Part shown: positions 6,819 through 13,278 of the stretch, piece after piece
Layout of the letters: every line of letters begins with the position of its first letter
Numbering within the stretch: the first letter of the stretch is position 1
Virus record (IMG/VR): IMGVR_UViG_3300050821_007143
Span: 1 to 49,241 of that record
DNA: 49,241 nucleotides
Direction: 5' to 3' (one strand)
Origin: a virus
Position numbers and translations under genes: made by a program
The notes under the pieces: generated by a model
Told to the model about the DNA's origin: nothing
Databases searched by the model: none
Seen by the model: only the letters and a program-made list of their open reading frames with translations

Positions 6819-7507
6819 GCGGTCCTGGTCTCCGCCTTGGTCTCGGTATCAGTGCCGCCAACAATCTCGCCGAGAGTTTCGTCGATCGTCACCGCCTCAC
6901 CGATCTCGACTTGTTTGAGCAACCGGTGGATGTGGTCAGCAACTTCCCAGGGGATCACCCGGTCCACCACCAGCCTGATCTTGGTCGGCTGAGCCGGGAG
7001 TGAGGTCATGCTCAGCGTCCCGGTGCTGGCGGCTGTCGTCGACCGTGCCCCGCGCGGCGCCGGGGCTCCCGCCGGGCGCTCGATCGTCAATGTCTCGACG
7101 GGGACACCCAGCGCGCTCGCCAGCTTCTCCAAATTATCCGGCTCGGGATAGCTCGTCCCGGCCAGATAGTGCCCGACGCGGTCCCGGTTGCGTGCGACGG
7201 TGCGGCCGCGGTTGTCGACGGTCGTGCCCCAGATCTGCCGGGCCAGCTCGGACGCGCTCATATCGAGCCGCTCCATGGCTGACCGCAGCGCATCGGCAAA
7301 CGGCTTGTACTCGGGTTTAACAGGGGGTTGCCAGGCAGTCGTGTTACGTCGACTTCTTTTTCTAGTCCGAGGCTCGGCATTGGGGGTCGCCTCCTCCCGT
7401 TCAACGGACACAACTTGTTGTCGTGTCTCTGGTGGAGTGTGGCGGTGTGGTGTGACTTGTGCAACTATTTTTTGTGTGTCCATCGCGGTGTTGTGATCGG
7501 TCATCAT
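6815..7507 (-). CDS. XRE-family HTH transcriptional regulator, probable phage repressor
   Basis: This is a 230-aa protein. The N-terminal 65 residues are basic and low-complexity. Residues about 68-140 are a helix-turn-helix domain (ALRSAMERLDMSASELARQI ... HYLAGTSYPEPDNLEKLASALGV). The C-terminal part has a strand-rich segment (TKIRLVVDRVIPWEVADHIH) and no LexA/S24 peptidase signature. The gene is first in the leftward lysogeny operon and faces a Cro-like gene, the usual arrangement for a lysogeny repressor. Candidate operators overlap its promoter at 7546-7587. Two adjacent ATG codons (7507 and 7504) could start it. Confidence 0.75.
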   Translation of the reverse strand: MMTDHNTAMDTQKIVAQVTPHRHTPPETRQQVVSVEREEATPNAEPRTRKRSRRNTTAWQPPVKPEYKPFADALRSAMERLDMSASELARQIWGTTVDNRGRTVARNRDRVGHYLAGTSYPEPDNLEKLASALGVPVETLTIERPAGAPAPRGARSTTAASTGTLSMTSLPAQPTKIRLVVDRVIPWEVADHIHRLLKQVEIGEAVTIDETLGEIVGGTDTETKAETRTA

Positions 7508-7545
7508 CAGGTCGCCTCCAAACCCTGTGCGCTAGCGTGCTTCGT

Positions 7546-7574
7546 GATATAGTCTCATATGTCGCTAAACACAA
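7546..7574 (-). promoter_or_regulatory. Candidate sigma-70-type promoter of the repressor operon
   Basis: On the minus strand TTGTGT (7574-7569) and TATATC (7551-7546) are separated by 17 bases, about 40 bases before the repressor start. The -35 box is inside the candidate operator at 7570-7587, which would permit autoregulation. Confidence 0.45.
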
Positions 7575-7665
7575 CACCTTGTGGTGTGTAAGCTGTATGT
7601 ACGCTAGGTTTCACTAGGGTTACGCCCCACACAACACCCCCACATGTCAACATCTTGTGGTGTTC
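7570..7665. promoter_or_regulatory. Repeated operator-like sites between repressor and Cro-like gene
   Basis: ACACCTTGTGGTGT (7574-7587) is an inverted repeat, and ACATCTTGTGGTGT (7650-7663) is a near copy. CACACAACACC lies at 7628-7638, and CTGTGGTGCT at about 7765 is a weaker match. The spacing between the two best copies is 76 bases. The rest of the 300-base divergent region (7508-7809) has no credible gene; the 71-aa ORF from 7655 is probably chance. These sites are the likely targets of the XRE repressor and the Cro-like protein. Confidence 0.55.
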
Positions 7666-7809
7666 TCATCACATGATATGGCATAGGTGGGATTTTATGC
7701 GTTCTGGGCGTGCGTCAAAAAATCGCGATCCGCTCTTTCCGAACGGCTCGTTTCACCCTATGTTCTGTGGTGCTAGGGGGACACCGAACATGCACAAGGA
7801 ACACGGATC

Positions 7810-8040
7810 ATGGTTGTCGTTGATGTCTCGCACGTCTTTCGTATGTTTGGGGGACCCAAGGGCCTGCTAGACGCGCTGACATACTACCAGCCGGACCACG
7901 GGTTGAGCTACAACGCCGTCCAAATGTGGTCTCAGCGCACGACAATACCGGCGCGCTGGCTGGGTCTTGTCCTGTACATCATCGCGCAGAAGGGCTGGCA
8001 ATTCGCCGAGTTCCTGACCGACGATGCCGAGTTCGGCTGA
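7810..8040 (+). CDS. Cro/YdaS-like DNA-binding protein
   Basis: A 76-aa protein with AAGGAA eight bases before its ATG. The pattern FGGPKGLLDAL ... AVQMWSQRTTIPARWLGLV matches the small YdaS/Cro-like HTH proteins in which a Trp and IPARW follow the recognition helix. It is the first gene of the rightward operon and diverges from the repressor, so it is probably the Cro-type antirepressor. Its stop overlaps the next start (TGATG). Confidence 0.7.
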   Translation: MVVVDVSHVFRMFGGPKGLLDALTYYQPDHGLSYNAVQMWSQRTTIPARWLGLVLYIIAQKGWQFAEFLTDDAEFG

Positions 8041-8513
8041 TGCGCGTCCTGGGGGTCGACCCCGGCGCGCACGGTGCCTTCGCCCTTTACGACACCGACC
8101 TTGACGCGCTCACCGTCGCCGACATGCCGACCATGCCGGTGCGCGTCGGACGCCTGGTCCGCTATCAGATCAGCGAAGCCGGGATCGCGTTGATCATGCA
8201 GGAGTGGACACCCGACTTCGCCTGGATCGAGCGCGTCCATGCGCGGCCCAAGCAAGGGACCAGCAGCAGCTTCTCGTTTGGCGTCGCCTACGGCTTGGCG
8301 CGCGGCGTGCTGGCCGCGTTCGCGGTCCCGGTAGTCTTGGTCACGCCCCACGAGTGGAAAAAGTATTTCCGCCTGGGGGCCGACAAGCACGAGGCGCGGC
8401 TGGTCGCCTCGCGTATCTTCCCGGCAAATGCCGCTGCTTTTTCACGCGTGCGCGATGACGGCCGCGCCGAGGCGGCGTTGCTGGCTCGGTTTGGCGCTCT
8501 ACAAGGCGTGTAG
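8040..8513 (+). CDS. RuvC-like Holliday-junction resolvase
   Basis: The ATG at 8040 overlaps the stop of the previous gene; the longer ORF from 7926 is in that gene's shadow. The 157-aa product has the RNase H-fold signature of RuvC: GVDPG at 5-9, WIERVHARPKQG with the second acidic residue, SFGVAYGLARGVL, and DDGRAEAALLAR near the end supplying the last acidic residues. It probably resolves branched DNA before packaging or during recombination. The C-terminal part is short compared with cellular RuvC (about 170 aa) but complete. Confidence 0.8.
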   Translation: MRVLGVDPGAHGAFALYDTDLDALTVADMPTMPVRVGRLVRYQISEAGIALIMQEWTPDFAWIERVHARPKQGTSSSFSFGVAYGLARGVLAAFAVPVVLVTPHEWKKYFRLGADKHEARLVASRIFPANAAAFSRVRDDGRAEAALLARFGALQGV

Positions 8514-8627
8514 CGTGTCGCGTGATTTTATTGTCTTGACAGCACGCGCACCGACACCTCACATTAGCCCCTGTTGACCCAAGGTCTGTTCTAAGACACC
8601 TAACATCTTGTTGGGAAAGGGGTTTTC
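8514..8627 (+). promoter_or_regulatory. Gap before SNF2 gene with a consensus -35 box
   Basis: TTGACA occurs at 8536-8541. The hexamer 17 bases later (TCACAT, 8559-8564) is a poor -10 box, so promoter status is uncertain. CGTGTCGCGTG (8514-8524) also occurs upstream of the primase and of the tail-fibre gene. GGGAAAGGGG at 8613-8622 is the ribosome-binding site for the GTG start at 8628. Confidence 0.35.
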
Positions 8628-10118
8628 GTGGGCACGACCACACCACCACTGCGGGACTATCAGCGTAAAGGCGTCGACTGGCTTGTCCGCAGCCTGACAC
8701 AACACCGCGCGGTTCTGCTCGCCGACGAGATGGGTCTCGGTAAGACCCTGCAGGCGCTGCTCGCAGCCGAGCATATCGACGCGAAGCGTGTCCTGATCGT
8801 TTGCCCAGCCGGCGCCCGGCGGGTGTGGCAGCAGGAGATTTTTAAGTGGTTGCCGCGGTGGGAGCCCTTTGTCCGTCTTATTGAACCTGGCCCCGGCTTT
8901 TCTCCCGAGCGGCTTGACCGGGTTGACCTGGGTAATGCACTGCAGCCGCTTATCCTGGTTATTGGGTACGACGACTTCTCCAAGCGCAGCTTCTACTTTG
9001 CACGCCAGCTGGCTAAGCATAGCTGGGACGTGCTGATCTGCGACGAGGCGCACTACCTCAAGAACCCATCAAACCGCACGATCGCGCTCTATGGCCGCCG
9101 TGGACAGGATAAGGGGCTCCAAGCCTACGCCAGGCGGGTGATCCTGCTGACCGGGACCCCGACACCAAATCACGCGGGCGAGCTGTACCAACACTGTCGC
9201 ACTTTCTGGCCTTCATCCCTGCCCGGTAATGGCAGTCTCGCGGCTTTCGAGGACCACTACACCCGCTACCGTGACACCGTGTTCGGGCGCCAGGTCACCG
9301 GCTCGAAGAACCAGGCCAAGCTGCGTGACGCACTAAAGGATGTGGTCCTGCGTCGCCGCAAGAGCGACGTACTGACCGAGCTGCCGCCGCTGCAGCTGCA
9401 GGATATCCCGCTGCTGACGCCGACATCCACCAGCGTTAGCGCGATGGACGCGGTTACGATAGCGCAGCTGTCCCAAAACCTCGCCGGGCTCGACGATGAC
9501 CAGGTCCTGCGCCTGCTGACGCAGCCAGATGCCCGGACGGCGAGCCTGCGTCAGCAGCTGGGCCTGATCAAGACCGGTCCCGCGATCGACTGGATACGCG
9601 AGCGCTTGGATAGCACGAACAAAATCCTCGTCTTCGCCTGGCATCACAGCGTCATCGATCTGCTGCACCGCGGGCTCACCGAGTTCAAGCCCGCGATCAT
9701 CACCGGCAACACACTTCCCAAGGACCGTGCGGCCGCGGTCGAAGCTTTTCAGAACGATCCGCACACAAGGGTCTTCCTGGGACAAATCCTCGCCGCCGGG
9801 ACCGCCATCACCCTGACCGCGGCATCCGAGGTGGCGATCGTCGAACCTAGCTGGGTCCCCGGCGAGAACGTCCAGGCGATCGGGCGTGCCCACCGTTTGG
9901 GACAGCGCGACAGCGTCCTTGCCAGCTTTCTCTATCTGCCAGGCACGCTCGACGAAAAGATTATGCAGGTGTTTCGGCGCAAAGCCGCCGAGATCAGTCA
10001 CTTAACGGGAGACCTTGATGATGACACAGGTACACCTGACCGTCGCGCTCAGCCTGGACACCGGCGTCCCCGCGGATCGCGTGCTGCTGGCGCGGCTGCT
10101 TCAGGTGACGCCGTCTGA
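8628..10118 (+). CDS. SNF2-family DNA helicase/translocase
   Basis: A 496-aa protein starting with GTG behind a strong GGGAAAGGGG site. All helicase superfamily 2 SNF2 motifs are present: DEMGLGKT (33-40), DEAH (139-142), LTGTP (174-178) and, near residue 420, QAIGRAHRLGQ. It resembles short SMARCAL1-like phage enzymes that reanneal or remodel replication forks using ATP. Its last 33 codons overlap the next gene in another frame, and that tail is low in complexity. It is part of the replication operon with DNA polymerase and DUF2800/DUF2815 proteins. Confidence 0.9.
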   Translation: MGTTTPPLRDYQRKGVDWLVRSLTQHRAVLLADEMGLGKTLQALLAAEHIDAKRVLIVCPAGARRVWQQEIFKWLPRWEPFVRLIEPGPGFSPERLDRVDLGNALQPLILVIGYDDFSKRSFYFARQLAKHSWDVLICDEAHYLKNPSNRTIALYGRRGQDKGLQAYARRVILLTGTPTPNHAGELYQHCRTFWPSSLPGNGSLAAFEDHYTRYRDTVFGRQVTGSKNQAKLRDALKDVVLRRRKSDVLTELPPLQLQDIPLLTPTSTSVSAMDAVTIAQLSQNLAGLDDDQVLRLLTQPDARTASLRQQLGLIKTGPAIDWIRERLDSTNKILVFAWHHSVIDLLHRGLTEFKPAIITGNTLPKDRAAAVEAFQNDPHTRVFLGQILAAGTAITLTAASEVAIVEPSWVPGENVQAIGRAHRLGQRDSVLASFLYLPGTLDEKIMQVFRRKAAEISHLTGDLDDDTGTPDRRAQPGHRRPRGSRAAGAAASGDAV

Positions 10119-10563
10119 CCCGCGCGAGCCGAGCGAGGCGCCGCCGCCGGTTGAGGAGCCGCCGGTCAACCAACCGCCGGAGGAGGACGCGCCGCCGCCG
10201 CCGGCCGCGGTCAAGACCAACCGTCAGAAGGCGGCCGAGAACGCGCGTGCCGCCAAGGCCGCCAAAGCTGGTCCTGTATCGACCGGGCTCGCCGACCTTG
10301 CAGGACCAGTCGGGACCAATGGCGCCGCCGAGGACCAGGACGACGATATGGGCCTGGCCGACCCTGCGATGTCGCCCAGCGAAGCCCGTGATCAGGGCCT
10401 CGCCATCGTCCGTGAAATCTACGCCGCCGGCAAAGTCGCCGAGGTCAAGGCGCTGCAGAAGGAATACGGCGTCGCGAAGTTCTACGACGTGCCGGTGGAG
10501 CAGGGTCACGCCTTCCACCAGCGCGTCATGGAAGTCGCGCAGAGCGTGGGGCTGCGCCAATGA
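10018..10563 (+). CDS. Hypothetical replication-operon protein with Pro-rich linker
   Basis: The ATG at 10018 (or 10021) follows CGGGAG by seven bases. The 181-aa product has a short N-terminal strand/helix domain (residues 1-30), a Pro/Glu/Ala-rich linker (about 32-75), and a helical C-terminal domain (ALAIVREIYAAGKVAEVKAL ... GHAFHQRVMEVA). No family name is secure; C-terminal domains of this look occur in phage proteins located with recombination or ssDNA-binding genes. It overlaps the SNF2 gene by 101 bases and the next gene by four. Confidence 0.6.
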   Translation: MMTQVHLTVALSLDTGVPADRVLLARLLQVTPSDPREPSEAPPPVEEPPVNQPPEEDAPPPPAAVKTNRQKAAENARAAKAAKAGPVSTGLADLAGPVGTNGAAEDQDDDMGLADPAMSPSEARDQGLAIVREIYAAGKVAEVKALQKEYGVAKFYDVPVEQGHAFHQRVMEVAQSVGLRQ

Positions 10564-10781
10564 GCAACACCGGTCCTGCTCAGCGCGCGGCTCGTGTGAT
10601 CACGCAGATCGCCACGGCTGCCGGGAGTGAGAGCGCAAACCGGGATGTCCTTTACGCGCTGGCGGATGACGGCACGATTTGGCGGCTGACGGTCAAGATG
10701 GGCTACGGCTGGTTTCAGCTGCCGGCGCTCCCACAGATCGATGCGACGGTGCCCGGCACCTTCCCGTCGGCCGCCTTATGA
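10560..10781 (+). CDS. 73-aa hypothetical protein
   Basis: The ATG overlaps the previous stop (ATGA). The N-terminal half is helical (AQRAARVITQIATAAG), and the C-terminal half reads VLYALADDGTIWRLT ... GWFQLPALPQ, a strand-turn-strand pattern like a single beta-propeller blade motif. It is translationally coupled to its neighbours in the replication operon. Function is unknown. Confidence 0.6.
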   Translation: MSNTGPAQRAARVITQIATAAGSESANRDVLYALADDGTIWRLTVKMGYGWFQLPALPQIDATVPGTFPSAAL

Positions 10782-10966
10782 CCGCAGTGACCCGCGATAT
10801 CGCGTTGACCGAGGACGATGACAGGCCCGGCTACATGCTCGCGCATCGACCGGACTGTCCCGTGGTCCAGGACCATCGCAAGCAAGACCGGCCGATCTGC
10901 ACGATGTTTGGTGTCACCAGGCAGCTGCCGCCGGACCTCAAGCGCCATGAGTGTCTCGTAAAATGA
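10778..10966 (+). CDS. 62-aa hypothetical protein
   Basis: The ATG at 10778 overlaps the previous stop (ATGA) and is preferred to the upstream in-frame start at 10679. The product contains HRPDCPVVQDH, ICTMFG and RHECLV, so three Cys and several His could bind a metal. No family was recognised. Its stop overlaps the start of the DUF2800 gene. Confidence 0.55.
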   Translation: MTAVTRDIALTEDDDRPGYMLAHRPDCPVVQDHRKQDRPICTMFGVTRQLPPDLKRHECLVK

Positions 10967-12117
10967 CCGCGCACTCGCTCCTGGGGGCGTCAGGCGCCCA
11001 TCGCTGGCTGAACTGCCCGGGCTCGTTTGCCCTCAGCCAGCAGCTCCCGCACCGGCCGCCGTCGATCTACGCGGCGACCGGGAGCCTGGCGCACACTCTT
11101 ATTGAAGCCTGCTGGCGACATACGGCAGAGGCCGACGTTTCACAACTCGGCCAATATAACGATCAGGAGACTGGTCACACGATCACTGTCGATCAAGACT
11201 TTATCGACGGTGTCAACATAATGCTGCACTACATCCGCAGCATCGACCGCGGCCTGACCGAGGTTGAGGTCCAGGTCTCGCTCGATCACTACTTCCCTGG
11301 AAGCCCGCCGCCGGTCCCGCTGTTTGGTACGGTCGATGTCAGGGCGATCGACCCTGACACCGACACCCTTGAGATCGTCGATTACAAGAACGGCGCTGGC
11401 GTCCCGGTGAGCCCGGTCGAAAACCCGCAGCTGCTCTACTACGCCGCTGGCTCGATCACCCCGGCGATGTGGGACAAGCTGAAGCTGATCAAGCTGACGA
11501 TTGTCCAACCGCACGCGCCAGGCCCGCCGATCAAGACCTGGGAAATCGCCCCGGTCGACCTTTCGATGTGGATCGGCGATGTCCTAATCCCCGGCGTCGA
11601 CCTCTGCGCTACGCCTGACGCGCCGCTCAACCCCGGCTCCTGGTGCCGGTTCTGCCCGGTCGCGCACGGCTGTCCCCGTCTGCACCAGGACGCGGTCGAG
11701 ATGGCGAAGCGCGACTTCGCTGACATCCCAAACGATGGTGAGAACCTGGCTGTGGCGCTCGATACCGCGGCGCGCGCTGAAATCTGGATCAACGCGCTGC
11801 GCGATCGCGCGCTCGATCAACTCAGGCAAGAAATCCCCATCCCTGGCTGGGAACTGGTCCCGACCCGCCCGACCCGTCAGTGGACCCAGGACGAGGACAC
11901 GATCGAGGACGCACTGGCAAAGCTCGGCGTGACCCGTGCCGCGGTCCTGGAGACCCGGCTGCGGTCCCCAGCCCAGCTTGAAAAGCAGCTGGCGCGCACC
12001 AGCGCGGGGCGTCGGCAATGGACGGATATCACCCGGCAAGGGCTCGTCGCGGCCCGCAGCTCGGGCGTCAAACTTGGCCGTACCACCACTGCTGCCGAGG
12101 AGTTCGCCGATGAATGA
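10963..12117 (+). CDS. DUF2800 family protein (Cas4/RecB-like nuclease fold)
   Basis: The ATG at 10963 overlaps the previous stop and gives the family's usual beginning (MTAHSLLGASGAHRWLNCPG); the GTG at 10951 is less likely. The 384-aa protein shows GTVDVRAID followed by LEIVDYKNG, the D...(D/E)xK core of PD-(D/E)XK nucleases, and a C-terminal WCRFCPVAHGCP that with the N-terminal Cys could hold an Fe-S cluster as in Cas4. Members are common in phage replication cassettes with DUF2815 and polA-type genes, as here. It probably processes DNA ends during replication or recombination. Confidence 0.85.
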   Translation: MTAHSLLGASGAHRWLNCPGSFALSQQLPHRPPSIYAATGSLAHTLIEACWRHTAEADVSQLGQYNDQETGHTITVDQDFIDGVNIMLHYIRSIDRGLTEVEVQVSLDHYFPGSPPPVPLFGTVDVRAIDPDTDTLEIVDYKNGAGVPVSPVENPQLLYYAAGSITPAMWDKLKLIKLTIVQPHAPGPPIKTWEIAPVDLSMWIGDVLIPGVDLCATPDAPLNPGSWCRFCPVAHGCPRLHQDAVEMAKRDFADIPNDGENLAVALDTAARAEIWINALRDRALDQLRQEIPIPGWELVPTRPTRQWTQDEDTIEDALAKLGVTRAAVLETRLRSPAQLEKQLARTSAGRRQWTDITRQGLVAARSSGVKLGRTTTAAEEFADE

Positions 12118-12337
12118 CCGCCAGATCGATCGCTTGTGCTTCACCGCGGATCAGCTTGCGCAGACCCGGTCGATGATGGGCGTCGCTGTGGTTCTCAAGC
12201 TTGTCGAGCTTCGTTTTGAAACCTGCACCGACCTCGAAGGGGTGGCGATGTATCGGTTTCTGCGATCGCTCAACACCGCGATGGAGCGCGGCGCTGACCG
12301 GCTTTTTGAACAAATTTATGATGAGGAGGACGACTAA
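12110..12337 (+). CDS. 75-aa hypothetical protein
   Basis: The ATG at 12110 overlaps the DUF2800 stop by eight bases; the longer ORF from 11936 is in that gene's shadow. The product is helical (MGVAVVLKLVELRFETCTDL) with an acidic tail (YDEEDD). No family was recognised. It is coupled to the DUF2800 and DUF2815 genes. Confidence 0.6.
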   Translation: MNDRQIDRLCFTADQLAQTRSMMGVAVVLKLVELRFETCTDLEGVAMYRFLRSLNTAMERGADRLFEQIYDEEDD

Positions 12338-12338
12338 A

Positions 12339-12911
12339 ATGGCTGTTTCACTTCGCACCCCGATCGGTGTCCTGTCTTTCCCGGTGCTGTTCTCGCCACG
12401 CCCCCGCGCACCGGGTGGCGAGCCGGTCTATCAGTGCAGCCTGTTGTTTGACCAGGCCGCGCAGCGTGATCCGGCTTACGCCGCGTTGCGTCGCGCCGTG
12501 CTCGAAGAGATCGAGGACAAGAACCCTGGCAAGAGCCAGGACAAGCAGTTCCTCGCCAGTCTGCGCTCGCCGTTTCGCCCCTGTAACGAGAAGTCCTACA
12601 AGGGCTACGACATCCCCAACGGCATGTTTATCTCGCCGTGGACCAAGAGCCGCCCCGGGGTGGTCGACGCCAACCGCAACGAGATCATCGTGCCCGAGGA
12701 CATCTGGCCCGGACAGCTGGCGCGGGCGACCGTCTCGCCCTTCTGGTACAGCCAGAGCGGTAACCGCGGTGTCTCGTTTGCGCTGAACAACCTGCAAATC
12801 TGCCGCACCGACGGCGAGCGGCTCGACGGCCGGCGCTCGGCCAAGGCGGATTTCGACGACTACGACGGCCCCGGCGCGGCAGCGCTGGTCGACGACGAAA
12901 TCCCGTTTTGA
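12339..12911 (+). CDS. DUF2815 family ssDNA-binding-like protein
   Basis: The start at 12339 has AGGAGGA ten bases upstream, the best ribosome-binding site in the operon, consistent with a protein needed in quantity. The 190-aa sequence (LRTPIGVLSFPVLFSPRP, ... YQCSLLF, YDIPNGMFISPWTKSRPGVV, FWYSQSGNRGVSFALNNLQI) matches DUF2815, phage proteins thought to bind single-stranded DNA. The C-terminus is acidic and ends DDEIPF, as in single-stranded DNA-binding proteins that recruit partners through a similar tip. Confidence 0.85.
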   Translation: MAVSLRTPIGVLSFPVLFSPRPRAPGGEPVYQCSLLFDQAAQRDPAYAALRRAVLEEIEDKNPGKSQDKQFLASLRSPFRPCNEKSYKGYDIPNGMFISPWTKSRPGVVDANRNEIIVPEDIWPGQLARATVSPFWYSQSGNRGVSFALNNLQICRTDGERLDGRRSAKADFDDYDGPGAAALVDDEIPF

Positions 12912-13069
12912 TGCTGATCTACAACGGCAGGCCACTCTTTTCGCCCGAGAACCCGCGCCCGGACAAATGGTCCTGTCCCGCGCGCCTGGCGTTGCTGGCG
13001 TTGATCGTGACCCTCGCCATTGCCAGCTGGGGGCTGGTCGTCCTGCTGTTTGAAGTGGTGCGAGGGTGA
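12911..13069 (+). CDS. 52-aa single-span membrane protein
   Basis: The ATG overlaps the DUF2815 stop (TGATG). A polar N-terminus (MLIYNGRPLFSPENPRPDKW) is followed by a hydrophobic segment at about residues 26-47 and a short FEVVRG tail. It is coupled to both neighbours. A membrane protein in the middle of a replication operon is odd; tethering of replication or inhibition of a host process are only guesses. Confidence 0.55.
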   Translation: MLIYNGRPLFSPENPRPDKWSCPARLALLALIVTLAIASWGLVVLLFEVVRG

Positions 13070-13070
13070 G

Positions 13071-13274
13071 GTGTTTGTCGTCACCGAGGCCATGCGCCAG
13101 CGGATCAGGCAAGAGGTGCGCAGCATTATGAAAGGTCAGCGTCTTGGGGTGCGGTCGCTGCGTATCCCGGCCTATCTCGGCGGTGATTTTGTCAAACCGG
13201 GGAAAAAGCCGCGCTCGATCGAGACATTGCTGAACCCGATCGATCCGGGGCCTGCATCGGAAGAAGAGGACTAA
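13071..13274 (+). CDS. 67-aa basic hypothetical protein
   Basis: The GTG at 13071 follows the previous stop by one base, with GAGGGTGAG just upstream; an ATG at 13092 is an alternative. The N-terminal half is basic and helical (MRQRIRQEVRSIMKGQRLG), the C-terminus acidic (SEEED). No family was recognised. It lies directly before the DNA polymerase. Confidence 0.5.
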   Translation: MFVVTEAMRQRIRQEVRSIMKGQRLGVRSLRIPAYLGGDFVKPGKKPRSIETLLNPIDPGPASEEED

Positions 13275-13278
13275 TCCC

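Noticed and set aside
7655-7870. 71-aa plus-strand ORF before the Cro-like gene
   Set aside because: Overlaps operator sites and the Cro-like gene; no family features.
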